DNA from: Actinoplanes campanulatus
GTDB taxonomy: Bacteria; Actinomycetota; Actinomycetes; Mycobacteriales; Micromonosporaceae
NCBI RefSeq assembly: GCF_014647795.1
Contig: NZ_BMPW01000031.1
Location: 1-64,000, forward strand
Direction: 5' to 3'
DNA length: 64,000 nt
Below are positions 1-8,187 of the stretch, one piece after another (position 1 is the stretch's first letter; every line of letters starts with the position of its first letter). Below the pieces are notes generated by a model. The model was not told the DNA's origin and ran no database searches. It saw nothing but the letters and a program-made list of their open reading frames with translations. The translations under genes were made by a program, and so were the position numbers.

Positions 1-31
1 AGGGTGTGGGAGAGTAGGACGCCGCCGGACT
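1..31 (+). rRNA. rrf: 5S ribosomal RNA, 3' end (partial)
   Basis: The window opens inside a gene whose sequence GGGAGAGTAGGACGCCGCC is the conserved 3' end of actinobacterial 5S rRNA. A strong terminator follows directly. The rest of the rRNA operon lies upstream of the window. The exact mature 3' end is uncertain by a few bases. Confidence 0.85.
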
Positions 32-40
32 CAACGTGAT

Positions 41-79
41 AGAAAGGCCCACCCCATCCGGGGTGGGCCTTTCTTTTTG
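41..79 (+). terminator. Rho-independent terminator of the rRNA operon
   Basis: A perfect 15-bp hairpin has arms 41-55 (AGAAAGGCCCACCCC) and 60-74, a four-base loop, and a T-rich tail. It lies about 10 bp after the 5S rRNA end, as expected for the end of an rRNA operon. Confidence 0.9.
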
Positions 80-234
80 CCCGAAATCAGCGCCGTTACT
101 TTTTCGTGATCTGAATCGGCGAACCAAATCGCCCCCGCCGGCATCGGACTCGGTGACAGCAGCCGGAAGGACAGCCGCTGCCGCTGGTGTCTTGTCGTCA
201 CGGGGGCGATCAAGAGTTCGGCGGCAGCGGCGAC

Positions 235-260
235 AGCCGAGGGCCGTAGCCGAGGGCCGT
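235..260 (+). repeat. 13-bp perfect tandem duplication in the glyA upstream region
   Basis: AGCCGAGGGCCGT occurs twice head to tail at 235-247 and 248-260. The stretch 80-360 between the rRNA terminator and the riboswitch has no convincing gene. It must contain the glyA promoter; TATGCT at about 349 is a possible -10 box, without a clear -35. Confidence 0.6.
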
Positions 261-360
261 GCTCCGGGCGTACCGGAAGAGGGTTTGAGGCCGCGGCAAA
301 GTGGTGTGGGTGACCTGCGATGGGCGTGCCCGTGGAAAGCGGCGCCGGTATGCTGGCGGG

Positions 361-443
361 CAGGCCGTGACTGGCGCGTTCGGATGGTTGACCATCGGGG
401 AGCGGCCTCGTCGAGATGACGACTTGCCGTGCGCCTGGGCCTC
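361..443 (+). promoter_or_regulatory. ZTP (pfl-motif) riboswitch controlling glyA
   Basis: The leader has the conserved pfl/ZTP elements in order: GTGACTGGCG at 367-376, a small hairpin (GATGG/CCATC, 383-396), GGGGAGC at 397-403, and CGCCTGGGC at 432-440. The first stem is AGGCCG (362-367) pairing with CGGCCT (403-408). ZTP riboswitches sense the purine intermediate ZMP/ZTP, which accumulates when 10-formyl-tetrahydrofolate is short, and are known upstream of glyA. GGGCCTC (437-443), whose GGGC lies in the ligand-binding 3' domain, can also pair with GAGGTCC (460-466) over the ribosome binding site. This suggests translational control in which ligand frees the site. The motif match is direct observation; the mechanism is inferred. 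Confidence 0.88.
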
Positions 444-467
444 TTCGCTTCGTGATAGGGAGGTCCC

Positions 468-1892
468 ATGCCTGAGTTGAACGCCGAATCCACCGCCTTC
501 CGCGCCGCCCTCGAGGTGGTCCGGTCCGTGGAGCCGCGGATCGCCGACGCGATCGCGCAGGAGCTGACCGACCAGCGTGAGTCGCTGAAGCTGATCGCGA
601 GTGAGAACTACGCTTCCCCGGCTGTTCTGCTGGCCATGGGTAACTGGCTCTCCGACAAGTATGCGGAGGGCACGATCGGCCGTCGTTTCTACGCCGGCTG
701 CCAGAACGTCGACGCCGTCGAGTCGATCGCCGTCGAGCACGCCAAGGCCCTGTTCGGCGCGCCGTACGCCTACGTTCAGCCGCACTCCGGCATCGACGCG
801 AACCTGGTCGCCTACTGGGCGATCCTGGCCGACCGGGTCGAGGTGCCGTACCTGAAGAAGTTCGAGAAGCGGCAGATCAACGACCTGACCGACGCCGAGT
901 GGGCCGAGCTGCGGCAGGCGTTCGGCAACCAGCGGCTGCTCGGCATGTCGCTGGACGCCGGTGGCCACCTCACCCACGGGTTCCGGCCGAACATCTCCGG
1001 CAAGATGTTCGACCAGCGCAGCTACGGCGTGGACATGGCGACCGGCCAGATCGACTACGCGGCGCTGCGGGAGACGGCCCGGGAGTTCAAGCCCGCCGTG
1101 ATCGTCGGCGGCTACTCGGCGTACCCCCGGAAGGTCAACTTCGCGACGCTGCGCGAGATCGCCGATGAGGTGGGTGCCACCTTCATGGTGGACATGGCGC
1201 ACTTCGCCGGCCTGGTCGCGGGTGGCGTGTTCACCGGCGACTTCAACCCGATCCCGCACGCGCACATCGTCACCACCACCACGCACAAGAGCCTGCGCGG
1301 CCCGCGCGGTGGCGCGGTGTTCTGCCAGCCGGAGCTGTCCGCCCAGGTGGACCGCGGCTGCCCGATGGTGCTGGGTGGCCCGCTGCCGCACGTGATGGCG
1401 GCGAAGGCGATCGCGTTCGCGGAGGCCCGCCGGCCGGAGTTCGCGACCTACGCGCAGCAGATCGTCACGAACAGCCAGGCGCTCGCCGAGGGTCTGCTGA
1501 AGCGGGGTGTGCGGTTGGTCTCCGGCGGCACTGACAACCACCTGGTGCTGATCGACGTGCACCCGTTCGGCATCACCGGCCGCCAGGCCGAGCAGGCGCT
1601 GCTGGACAGCGGCATCGTCACCAACCGCAACGCGATCCCGCAGGACCCGAACGGCGCCTGGTACACCTCGGGCATCCGGATCGGCACGCCGGCGCTGACG
1701 AGCCGCGGCCTGGGCGTCGCGGAGATGGACCAGATCGCCGAGCTGATCCACAACGTGCTGTCGGCGACCACGCCGGCCGAGGGGTCGAAGGCGAAGTTCA
1801 ACCTGGACCCGGCCCTGGCCGACCGGATCAGCAAGCAGGCCACCGAGCTGCTGGCGCCGTTCCCGCTCTACCCGTCGGTCGACCTCGGCTGA
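468..1892 (+). CDS. glyA: Serine hydroxymethyltransferase
   Basis: This 474-residue PLP enzyme interconverts serine plus tetrahydrofolate with glycine plus 5,10-methylene-tetrahydrofolate and is the main source of one-carbon units. The substrate region [10 protein letters not shown] lies near residue 45. The PLP-binding motif [14 protein letters not shown] carries the Schiff-base lysine at Lys274. It is some 50 residues longer than the common 415-430-residue form, with extra sequence after LVAYWAIL, as in the longer actinobacterial SHMT subgroup. GGGAGG at 458-463 supports the ATG at 468. It is a single gene behind a ZTP riboswitch and followed by a terminator, so its expression is tied to folate one-carbon status. 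Confidence 0.96.
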   Translation: MPELNAESTAFRAALEVVRSVEPRIADAIAQELTDQRESLKLIASENYASPAVLLAMGNWLSDKYAEGTIGRRFYAGCQNVDAVESIAVEHAKALFGAPYAYVQPHSGIDANLVAYWAILADRVEVPYLKKFEKRQINDLTDAEWAELRQAFGNQRLLGMSLDAGGHLTHGFRPNISGKMFDQRSYGVDMATGQIDYAALRETAREFKPAVIVGGYSAYPRKVNFATLREIADEVGATFMVDMAHFAGLVAGGVFTGDFNPIPHAHIVTTTTHKSLRGPRGGAVFCQPELSAQVDRGCPMVLGGPLPHVMAAKAIAFAEARRPEFATYAQQIVTNSQALAEGLLKRGVRLVSGGTDNHLVLIDVHPFGITGRQAEQALLDSGIVTNRNAIPQDPNGAWYTSGIRIGTPALTSRGLGVAEMDQIAELIHNVLSATTPAEGSKAKFNLDPALADRISKQATELLAPFPLYPSVDLG

Positions 1893-1905
1893 GCTCGTCC
1901 TCTTC

Positions 1906-1943
1906 GGAGCCCTTCACCCCGCCGGGTGGAGGGCTCCGTCGTT
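1906..1943 (+). terminator. glyA terminator
   Basis: A 14-bp hairpin has arms GGAGCCCTTCACCC (1906-1919) and GGGTGGAGGGCTCC (1924-1937) with one wobble pair, followed by GTCGTTT. It begins 13 bp after the glyA stop codon. Confidence 0.8.
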
Positions 1944-1986
1944 TATGCGCTGAGAACCCCAGATGTGAGTTGTGACGAACGCTAGC

Positions 1987-2084
1987 GGAACCGGTTCCGG
2001 AATCCCTGTTATTGACGGGCCCGAATCGCCCCGGCCAGCGAGAACGCGCGATGAGCTGGGAAAACCCGCGCCGGTTCCGGAACC
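1987..2084. promoter_or_regulatory. Two palindromes sharing CCGGTTCCGG, 80 bp apart
   Basis: GGAACCGGTTCC (1987-1998) and GGTTCCGGAACC (2073-2084) are perfect 12-bp palindromes. Both contain the decamer CCGGTTCCGG, at 1991 and 2071, exactly 80 bp apart. They sit in the 288-bp space before the discoidin/beta-helix gene. They look like a pair of operator sites, but I do not recognise the regulator. Confidence 0.45.
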
Positions 2085-2131
2085 GAGCCGAAGTCTGGAT
2101 TGTGAACCGGAGAACTCTTAGCGTCAGGTGC

Positions 2132-2149
2132 TGGGTGAGCGCTCTCCCA
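2132..2149. promoter_or_regulatory. LacI-family operator
   Basis: TGGGTGAGCGCTCTCCCA is an 18-bp near-perfect palindrome centred on GCGC, differing from symmetry at one pair. It resembles the TGGGAGCGCTCCCA operators of actinobacterial LacI sugar repressors such as CebR. It lies about 30 bp before the start of the secreted discoidin/beta-helix gene, where a repressor would block transcription. The adjacent LacI-type gene lacks a DNA-binding domain, so the cognate repressor is probably encoded elsewhere. Confidence 0.6.
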
Positions 2150-2180
2150 TGATCATTACTCCTCCGTCCTAGGAGATGCC

Positions 2181-4349
2181 ATGTCCGTTCCCAGACGCTC
2201 CCCCTGGCGGCGCGGTGCCGCCGGTGGCCTGGTGGCCGTGCTGGTCGCCGGGCTGACCACGATCACCGGCAGCAGCGCGGCCGCCGCCGAGGTCCTGCTC
2301 TCGCAAGGAAAGCCGGCCACCGCCTCGTCCACCGAGGCGCCGGGCGCCTACCTCGCCGCCGAGGCGGTCGACGGCAACACCGGCACCCGCTGGTCGTCGG
2401 CCTTCACCGATCCCCAATGGCTCCAGGTCGACCTGGGCACCTCCCAGGCGATCACCCGGGTCGAACTGAACTGGGAGACCGCGGCCGCCAAGGCGTACCA
2501 GATCCAGGTCTCCGACAACGCGTCCAGCTGGACCACGGTCTACTCGACGACCACCTCGACCGGCGGCAACCAGTCGGTGGCGGTCACCGGCACCGGCCGG
2601 TACGTGCGGATGTACGGCACGCAGCGGACCACCACCTACGGCTACTCGCTGTGGGAGTTCAAGGTCTTCGGCGAGACCGGCGGGCCGACCGTCCCGGGTG
2701 GCGGCAGCCTCGGCGCCAACGTGGTCGTCTTCGACCCGTCGATGTCGTCGGCCACCATCCAGGCCCGCGCCGACGAGATCTTCCGTCAGCAGGAGTCGGC
2801 CCAATTCGGCACCGGCCGGTACGTGCTGGCGTTCAAGCCGGGCACCTACAACAACCTCAACATCCAGGTCGGCTTCTACACCTCGGTGGTCGGCCTCGGG
2901 CAGAACCCGCAGGACGTCCGGATCAACGGGGACATCACCGTGGACGCCGGCTGGTTCCAGGGCAACGCCACCCAGAACTTCTGGCGTTCCACCGAGAACC
3001 TGTCGGTCTACCCGGTGAACGGGGCGAACCGCTGGGCCGTGTCGCAGGCGGCGCCGTTCCGCCGGATGGACGTGCACGGTGACCTGAACCTGGCGCCCAA
3101 CGGCTACGGCTGGGCCTCCGGTGGCTACATCGCCGACTCCCGGATCAGCGGTTCCGAGGGCCAGTACTCGCAGCAGCAGTGGTTCACCCGGAACAGCCAG
3201 ATCGCGTCGAACACCAACGCGGTCTGGAACCAGATGTTCCTGGGTGTGCAGGGCGCCCCGTCGGGCGCCGCCTACCCGAACCCGCCCTACACCACGATCG
3301 CGGCCACGCCGGTCATCCGGGAGAAGCCGTACCTCTACCAGAGCGGCGGAGACTACGCGGTTTTCGTGCCCAGCCTGCGGACCAACTCGAGCGGTGTCAG
3401 CTGGGCGAACGGCAACACACCGGGTGCCGGCATCCCGCTGAGCCAGTTCTACGTGGCCAAGCCGGGTGACACCGCGGCGCGGATCAACCAGGCGCTCGCG
3501 CAGGGCCTGAACCTGATCTTCCAGCCGGGCATCTACCAGATCGACCAGACCATCAACGTGACCCGGGCGAACACCGTCGTCCTCGGCCTCGGCTACGCCA
3601 CCATCATCCCGGTGAACGGCGTGACCCCGATGCAGGTCGCCGATGTGGACGGTGTGAAGATCGCCGGCATCCTGTTCGACGCGGGCACCACCAACTCGGC
3701 GAACCTGCTGGTGATGGGCCCGAACGGATCGTCGGCCAACCACGCCGCCAACCCGTCGACCGTGCAGGACGTGTTCTTCCGGATCGGCGGCTACATCGCC
3801 GGCAAGGCCACCAACAGCCTGCTGGTGAACAGCAACAACGTGATCGTCGACCACATCTGGGCCTGGCGGGCCGACCACGGCAACGCCGGGACGTACGGGT
3901 GGAACGTCGCGACCGGTGACAGCGGCCTGATCGTCAACGGCCAGGACGTCATCGGGTACGGGCTCTTCGTCGAGCACTACCAGAAGTACGAGGTGATCTG
4001 GAACGGCAACGGCGGCCGGACCTATTTCCTCCAGAACGAGATGCCGTACGACCCGCCGACTCAGGCCGCCTGGCGGACCGGGGCCAACGGGTACGCCGCG
4101 TACAAGGTGGCCGACTCGGTGACCACGCACGAGGCGTGGGGCATGGGCAGCTACTGCTACTTCAACGTGAACCCGTCGATCCACGCGGACCGCGGGTTCG
4201 AGGTGCCGGTCAGGTCCGGTGTGAGGCTGCACAACCTGCTGACCGTGTCACTGGGCGGCAACGGGGTCATCGACCACGTCGTCAACACCACCGGTGGACC
4301 GGCTCAGGGGACGGCGACGGTCCCGTCGTACGTCGTCAACTTCCCGTAG
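2181..4349 (+). CDS. Secreted discoidin (F5/8 type C) and right-handed beta-helix protein
   Basis: The 722-residue protein has an N-terminal signal peptide (about residues 1-37, ending in SSAAAA). A discoidin-like carbohydrate-binding module follows (about 40-165; GNTGTRWSSAFTDPQWLQVDLG). The remainder is a beta-helix/pectate-lyase-like region with repeated strands such as DITVDAGWFQGNATQNFW. Relatives in Streptomyces are often named adenylyl cyclase; nothing here supports a cyclase. A carbohydrate-active or adhesion role at the cell exterior is more likely. AGGAGA sits 6 bp before the ATG. It overlaps the end of the convergent LacI-type gene by 14 bp, and a LacI-style operator precedes it, suggesting sugar-responsive control. 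Substrate unknown. Confidence 0.75.
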   Translation: MSVPRRSPWRRGAAGGLVAVLVAGLTTITGSSAAAAEVLLSQGKPATASSTEAPGAYLAAEAVDGNTGTRWSSAFTDPQWLQVDLGTSQAITRVELNWETAAAKAYQIQVSDNASSWTTVYSTTTSTGGNQSVAVTGTGRYVRMYGTQRTTTYGYSLWEFKVFGETGGPTVPGGGSLGANVVVFDPSMSSATIQARADEIFRQQESAQFGTGRYVLAFKPGTYNNLNIQVGFYTSVVGLGQNPQDVRINGDITVDAGWFQGNATQNFWRSTENLSVYPVNGANRWAVSQAAPFRRMDVHGDLNLAPNGYGWASGGYIADSRISGSEGQYSQQQWFTRNSQIASNTNAVWNQMFLGVQGAPSGAAYPNPPYTTIAATPVIREKPYLYQSGGDYAVFVPSLRTNSSGVSWANGNTPGAGIPLSQFYVAKPGDTAARINQALAQGLNLIFQPGIYQIDQTINVTRANTVVLGLGYATIIPVNGVTPMQVADVDGVKIAGILFDAGTTNSANLLVMGPNGSSANHAANPSTVQDVFFRIGGYIAGKATNSLLVNSNNVIVDHIWAWRADHGNAGTYGWNVATGDSGLIVNGQDVIGYGLFVEHYQKYEVIWNGNGGRTYFLQNEMPYDPPTQAAWRTGANGYAAYKVADSVTTHEAWGMGSYCYFNVNPSIHADRGFEVPVRSGVRLHNLLTVSLGGNGVIDHVVNTTGGPAQGTATVPSYVVNFP

Positions 4350-5142
4350 GGATCTCACCGCTGCCGCGCGGGACGAGGGTGGTCGGCACCCGGATCTCGC
4401 GCGGCGGCCCCTCGTGGCCGTCGATGCGCTCGAAGAGCGTGCCGACGGCCACCCGGCCCATCCGGGCCGCGTCCTGGGCGACCACGGTGACCGCCGGCTC
4501 GAGCAGGTCGGCGAGGGGGAAGTCGTCGAAGCCGACCAGCGCCACCGAACGGTGCCGGTCCGCCCGGCGCAGCGCCCGGACCGCGCCCCGCGTGATCGGG
4601 TCGTGCCCGGCGAACAGCGCGGTCGGCGCGTCCGGGCGGCGCAGCAGGGCCAGCGTGGCGCGTTCCGCGGTGCTCTCGCCGTCCAGGTCGTGCACCACCG
4701 GACCGGGCCGGTCGCCGAGCGCCTGGCGGTAGCCCCGGAAACGGTCCCGTGCGGTCGGGGAGTCCTGGTGACCGCCGAGGTAGGCGATCCGGCGGTGGCC
4801 CCGGGCGGTCAGGTGCCGGACCGCCGCGGCGGCGCCCGCCACGTTGGTGGAGACCACGGCGTCGGTCTCGAAGCCGGTCGGCGGGCGGTCCACGCAGACG
4901 ATCGGCGTGCCGGCGAAACGGGCCAGGTACGACTGATCGGCACCGGACGGCACCACGATGAGACCGTCGGCCCGGCAGTGCTGGAGGACGTGGGCCAGTT
5001 CCCCGGCCGGGCCGCCGGCGAGCACTCGCGCGCCGCGGGTCCGGGCCTCCTCCTCGACGGCCCGGTGCAGGACGCCGGAGAACGGATCCGCCAGGTCTTC
5101 CAGCAGCACCCCGATGGTTCTGTGCACGCTCGGTCCAATCAC
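4336..5142 (-). CDS. LacI-family sugar-binding domain protein lacking the HTH domain
   Basis: The frame begins at GTG 5142 and gives 268 residues. From residue 7 it matches the periplasmic-binding-protein fold of LacI/GalR repressors (HRTIGVLLEDLADPFSG, then ADGLIVVPSG, GHRRIAYLGG, and VALVGFDDFPLADLLEPAVTVV). A normal member has about 55 preceding residues with a helix-turn-helix and hinge. No such sequence is present in any frame upstream, where the divergent GGDEF-EAL gene begins almost at once. The segment after VLAGG is also some residues shorter than usual. It is either a decayed repressor or an effector-binding-only protein. No good ribosome binding site precedes the GTG, so decay is plausible. 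Confidence 0.6.
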   Translation of the reverse strand: MIGPSVHRTIGVLLEDLADPFSGVLHRAVEEEARTRGARVLAGGPAGELAHVLQHCRADGLIVVPSGADQSYLARFAGTPIVCVDRPPTGFETDAVVSTNVAGAAAAVRHLTARGHRRIAYLGGHQDSPTARDRFRGYRQALGDRPGPVVHDLDGESTAERATLALLRRPDAPTALFAGHDPITRGAVRALRRADRHRSVALVGFDDFPLADLLEPAVTVVAQDAARMGRVAVGTLFERIDGHEGPPREIRVPTTLVPRGSGEIPTGS

Positions 5143-5241
5143 TCGGCGATGTTCCCGGCACTCATTGTGTCGTTCTTCGATGTCTGGCGGCCGCCACGCC
5201 GAATCCTCAACCCCGACCTCTCCGGGTCGATCAAGTGGCAC

Positions 5242-7245
5242 ATGTGGTTCCCGCGGGTCCGTCGCCGCCTTCCGCGAGTGCGGAGCAGTTCCCGGCTGTT
5301 CGCCACCTACGCGGCGGCCAGTCTCCTGCCCGTGGTCGCCCTGGGTGCTCTCCTGCTCCAGGACTATCGCGGGGACGCGGCCGCACAGGGCCGCGAGCAG
5401 GGGCTGGCCCAGGCCGAGGTGATCGCCCGGATGGTGATCGCGCCCGTCCTGAACAGCGGTGGCTCGTCCACCCTGGGCGACGCCGACCTGAGCCGGCGGG
5501 GACTCACCGCCGAGCAGTTCGAGCGGATGCGTGAGGCCACCCAGATCGCCGTGTACGACGGCTCGGTCCAGCACCTGCGGGTACGCGGGTTCACCGGCCG
5601 GGTGATCTTCTCCGACGACGGCTCGACCGGCAGTGGCGTCCCGGTCTCGGACCCCGACTTCCGGTCCGCCGCCTCCGGTCACCCCCAGGCCCGGGTGGTC
5701 ACCGGGCGGACCCGGACCATCCGGGTGATGCGGCCGCTGTTCCTCAACACCGGGCAGTCGGTCGGGGTGCTCGAGGTGTACCTGCCGTACCAGCGGATCG
5801 ACGACCGCCTCCAGGCGCAACTGGTGCACACCTCCAAGCGCATCGCCGGCGGCCTCGTGGCCCTCTACCTGGTGCTCGGGCTGCTCGCCTGGTGGACCAC
5901 CCGGTCGCTGAGCCGGTACGCCGCCGATCAGCGGCACAACGCGCTTCACGACGCGCTGACCGGTCTGCCCAACCTGGCGGCGTTCCGTACCTGGGCGGAG
6001 GCCGGGCTGGCCGAGTCGCTGCGGGACGGGCAGCCGGGCGCCGTGGTGCTGGTCGACCTCAACCGGTTCAAGGAGGTCAACGACACCCTGGGCCACCACG
6101 CCGGCGACGAGTTGCTGCGGATCGTGGCCGACCGGTTCCGGGCCCGGCTCGGCGAGCGGGACATCCTGGCCCGGCTCGGTGGTGACGAGTTCGCGCTGTT
6201 CCTGCCGGGCCGTACCGGGCCCGAGGCGGTGGCGCTGCTGGCGAAGATCCGGGAGCGGCTGTCCGAGGAGATGGTGCTCGACGGTGTGCCGCTGAGCATC
6301 GAGGCGAGTTTCGGCATCGCGCTCTTCCCCGAGCACGGTGGGCGGCTGGAGGAGCTCAAGCAGCGCGCGGACATCGCGATGTACCAGGGCAAGCGCGGCA
6401 CCGCCGACATCGTCGTCTACTCCGGCGACGGCATCGGCCACTCGCACCAGTGGCTCGTGGTGCAGGCCGAGCTGCGGCACGCCCTGGAACGCGGCGAACT
6501 GGTGCTGCACTACCAGCCCAAGGTCAACCTAGCCGACGGCGAGGTCCGCGCGCTGGAGGCGCTGGTCCGCTGGCAGCACCCGCAGCGAGGGCTGGTTCCG
6601 CCGGGCGACTTCCTGCCGGCCGCCGAGCACTCCGGGCTGATCGTCCCGCTCACCGAGTGGGTGCTGCGCCGTGCCCTGACCGACCAGGTGGGCTGGTCCG
6701 CGGCCGGACAGCAGTGGGCCGTCTCGGTCAACGTGTCCGCCCGCAACCTCGAGGTCCCCGGCTTCCCGGAGCTGGTGGCGAACCTGCTCGCGGAGACCGG
6801 CACGCCGGCCCGCCGGCTGGTCCTGGAGGTCACCGAGACCGCCCTGGCCGGCGACGGGGAGGCCGCCGCCCGGGTGATCGGCGAGATCGCGGCACTCGGC
6901 GTCGGCATCTCGGTCGACGACTTCGGCGCCGGATACACCAGCCTCTCGCACCTGCGGGAGGTGCCGGTCGACGAGATCAAGATCGACCGGGGATTCGTCT
7001 CGGACGTCATCGACGACCCGCGGAGCCGGGCCATCGTCCGTTCGGTGATCGAGCTGGCGCACGGGCTCGGCAGCCGGGCCACCGCCGAGGGCGTGGAGAC
7101 CGCCGAGATCTACCGCTGGCTCGTCGAGGCGGGCTGCGACGAGGCGCAGGGCTACCTGATCGGGCGCCCGGTGCCGTGGCCGCAGGTGGCGCCCGAGTTC
7201 GAGGTACCGAAGACCGTCAGTGAAGCCGAGGGGGCCGTTCGATGA
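5242..7245 (+). CDS. Membrane GGDEF-EAL cyclic-di-GMP enzyme
   Basis: From ATG 5242 the protein has 667 residues; an in-frame ATG at 5149 would add 31. An N-terminal membrane helix (LFATYAAASLLPVVALGALLL), an extracytoplasmic sensor of about 180 residues and a second helix (GGLVALYLVLGLLAWW) precede the catalytic domains. The GGDEF signature is intact (residues 313-317, LGGDEFALF). The EAL signature is intact (439-441, EALVRW), with the DDFGAGYTSL loop and AEGVET segment. Both diguanylate cyclase and phosphodiesterase activity are therefore possible. The RxxD inhibitory site expected before GGDEF is absent (GERD instead). The stop overlaps the next gene's start by ATGA, linking it to a solute-binding protein. 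Confidence 0.9.
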   Translation: MWFPRVRRRLPRVRSSSRLFATYAAASLLPVVALGALLLQDYRGDAAAQGREQGLAQAEVIARMVIAPVLNSGGSSTLGDADLSRRGLTAEQFERMREATQIAVYDGSVQHLRVRGFTGRVIFSDDGSTGSGVPVSDPDFRSAASGHPQARVVTGRTRTIRVMRPLFLNTGQSVGVLEVYLPYQRIDDRLQAQLVHTSKRIAGGLVALYLVLGLLAWWTTRSLSRYAADQRHNALHDALTGLPNLAAFRTWAEAGLAESLRDGQPGAVVLVDLNRFKEVNDTLGHHAGDELLRIVADRFRARLGERDILARLGGDEFALFLPGRTGPEAVALLAKIRERLSEEMVLDGVPLSIEASFGIALFPEHGGRLEELKQRADIAMYQGKRGTADIVVYSGDGIGHSHQWLVVQAELRHALERGELVLHYQPKVNLADGEVRALEALVRWQHPQRGLVPPGDFLPAAEHSGLIVPLTEWVLRRALTDQVGWSAAGQQWAVSVNVSARNLEVPGFPELVANLLAETGTPARRLVLEVTETALAGDGEAAARVIGEIAALGVGISVDDFGAGYTSLSHLREVPVDEIKIDRGFVSDVIDDPRSRAIVRSVIELAHGLGSRATAEGVETAEIYRWLVEAGCDEAQGYLIGRPVPWPQVAPEFEVPKTVSEAEGAVR

Positions 7246-8141
7246 CGCCACTGCGCCGGACCATCGCCGCCACCGGGCTCGCCCTCGTGCTGGCGGCCGG
7301 AGGTTGCACCCGGGCCGACGACACGGTGCAGGCCGGTGGGCTCGACGCGACCGGCACCGTGACGATGGACCAGCAACTGCACGACAGGCTGCCCGAGGCG
7401 GTCCGGGCCCGGGGTCTCATCCGGCTGGTCACCGACGCCAGCTACGCGCCGATGGAGTACTTCGCGGCGGACGGGCGCACCATCATCGGGTTCGACGCGG
7501 ACCTGGCCGGGGCGCTCGGCGACGTGCTCGGCATCAGGGTCGAGATGGTGGTGGGCGCCTTCGACACGGCCCTGGACGAGGTGGCGGCCGGGACCTACGA
7601 CGGGGTGCTCTCGTCGATGACCGACACGAAGCAGCGGCAGGCGAAGGCGGACTTCGTCGACTATCTCTCCACCGGCACGTCGATCCTGGTGCAGCGGGGC
7701 AACGTGAAGGGGATCACCGAACTCGACGACCTGTGCGGGCAGACGGTCGCCACCGAGAAGGGCACCTACCAGGAGGAGATGCTCCAGCGGATCCGCGCGA
7801 AGTGCGGCGCCGCGGGAATGTCCATTCACCGCCTGGTGACGAACGCCGACACGCTGATGGAACTGCGGACCGGGCGGGTGGCGGCGGTGTTGCAGGACTA
7901 CCCGCCCGCCTCGTTCCTGGCCACCGACGAGCGGACCAGCGCCTTCTTCCAGCTCGCCTCGGACCAGCAGTACGAGACCGGGCTCTTCGGGATCGCGGTG
8001 GCCAAGGACGACACTGCCCTGCGGGACTGCCTGCGCGCCGCCCTGCAACGGCTCATCGATTCCGGCACCTACGCCGACCTGCTGGCCCGTTGGGAGCTGA
8101 GCGCCAGCGCGGTGACCGAGGCGACGGTCAACGGTGGATAG
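7242..8141 (+). CDS. ABC-type solute-binding lipoprotein (family 3, amino-acid type)
   Basis: The 299-residue protein begins with a lipoprotein-like signal, with Cys22 after LVLAAGG as the likely lipidation site (the lipobox is weak). The body is the bilobal family 3 binding fold: IRLVTDASYAPMEYF, then IGFDADLAGALGDVLGI, FDTALDEVAAGTYDGVLSSM, and a second-lobe TGLFGIAVAKDD. Family members capture amino acids or similar small polar solutes outside the membrane. No ABC permease or ATPase for uptake is adjacent. Instead the start overlaps the stop of the upstream GGDEF-EAL gene (ATGA), so this protein may serve as the external sensor partner of that enzyme. That role is inference. Confidence 0.85.
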   Translation: MTPLRRTIAATGLALVLAAGGCTRADDTVQAGGLDATGTVTMDQQLHDRLPEAVRARGLIRLVTDASYAPMEYFAADGRTIIGFDADLAGALGDVLGIRVEMVVGAFDTALDEVAAGTYDGVLSSMTDTKQRQAKADFVDYLSTGTSILVQRGNVKGITELDDLCGQTVATEKGTYQEEMLQRIRAKCGAAGMSIHRLVTNADTLMELRTGRVAAVLQDYPPASFLATDERTSAFFQLASDQQYETGLFGIAVAKDDTALRDCLRAALQRLIDSGTYADLLARWELSASAVTEATVNGG

Positions 8142-8155
8142 GCGACGATGGCAAG

Positions 8156-8187
8156 CTACACGATCGTGTAGTACGCTACACGTGTGA
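8156..8187. promoter_or_regulatory. TetR operator and leaderless promoter
   Basis: CTACACGATCGTGTAG (8156-8171) is a perfect 16-bp palindrome, and a related half-site CTACACGTGTGA follows at 8176. TACGCT (8172-8177) lies six bases before the GTG start at 8184, consistent with a leaderless transcript. The arrangement is typical of TetR autoregulation. Confidence 0.65.

Noticed and set aside
41-360. tRNA or second rRNA gene after the 5S terminator
   Set aside because: No cloverleaf or rRNA-like sequence was seen; only a short tandem repeat and the riboswitch follow.
210-1751. Long open frame on the minus strand through glyA
   Set aside because: It is a mirror reading of glyA, rich in Arg, Val and Leu repeats with no domain. 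Many such antisense frames arise at this GC content, for example at 2169-4232, 7152-9668 and 39490-42558.
2181-4349. Adenylyl cyclase name common for homologues
   Set aside because: No cyclase catalytic motif is visible; the sequence is a discoidin module plus beta-helix, so that name was not used.
4294-5241. N-terminal extension of the GGDEF-EAL frame back to 4294
   Set aside because: It runs antisense to the LacI-type gene, lacks a membrane or domain pattern, and better starts exist at 5242 or 5149.
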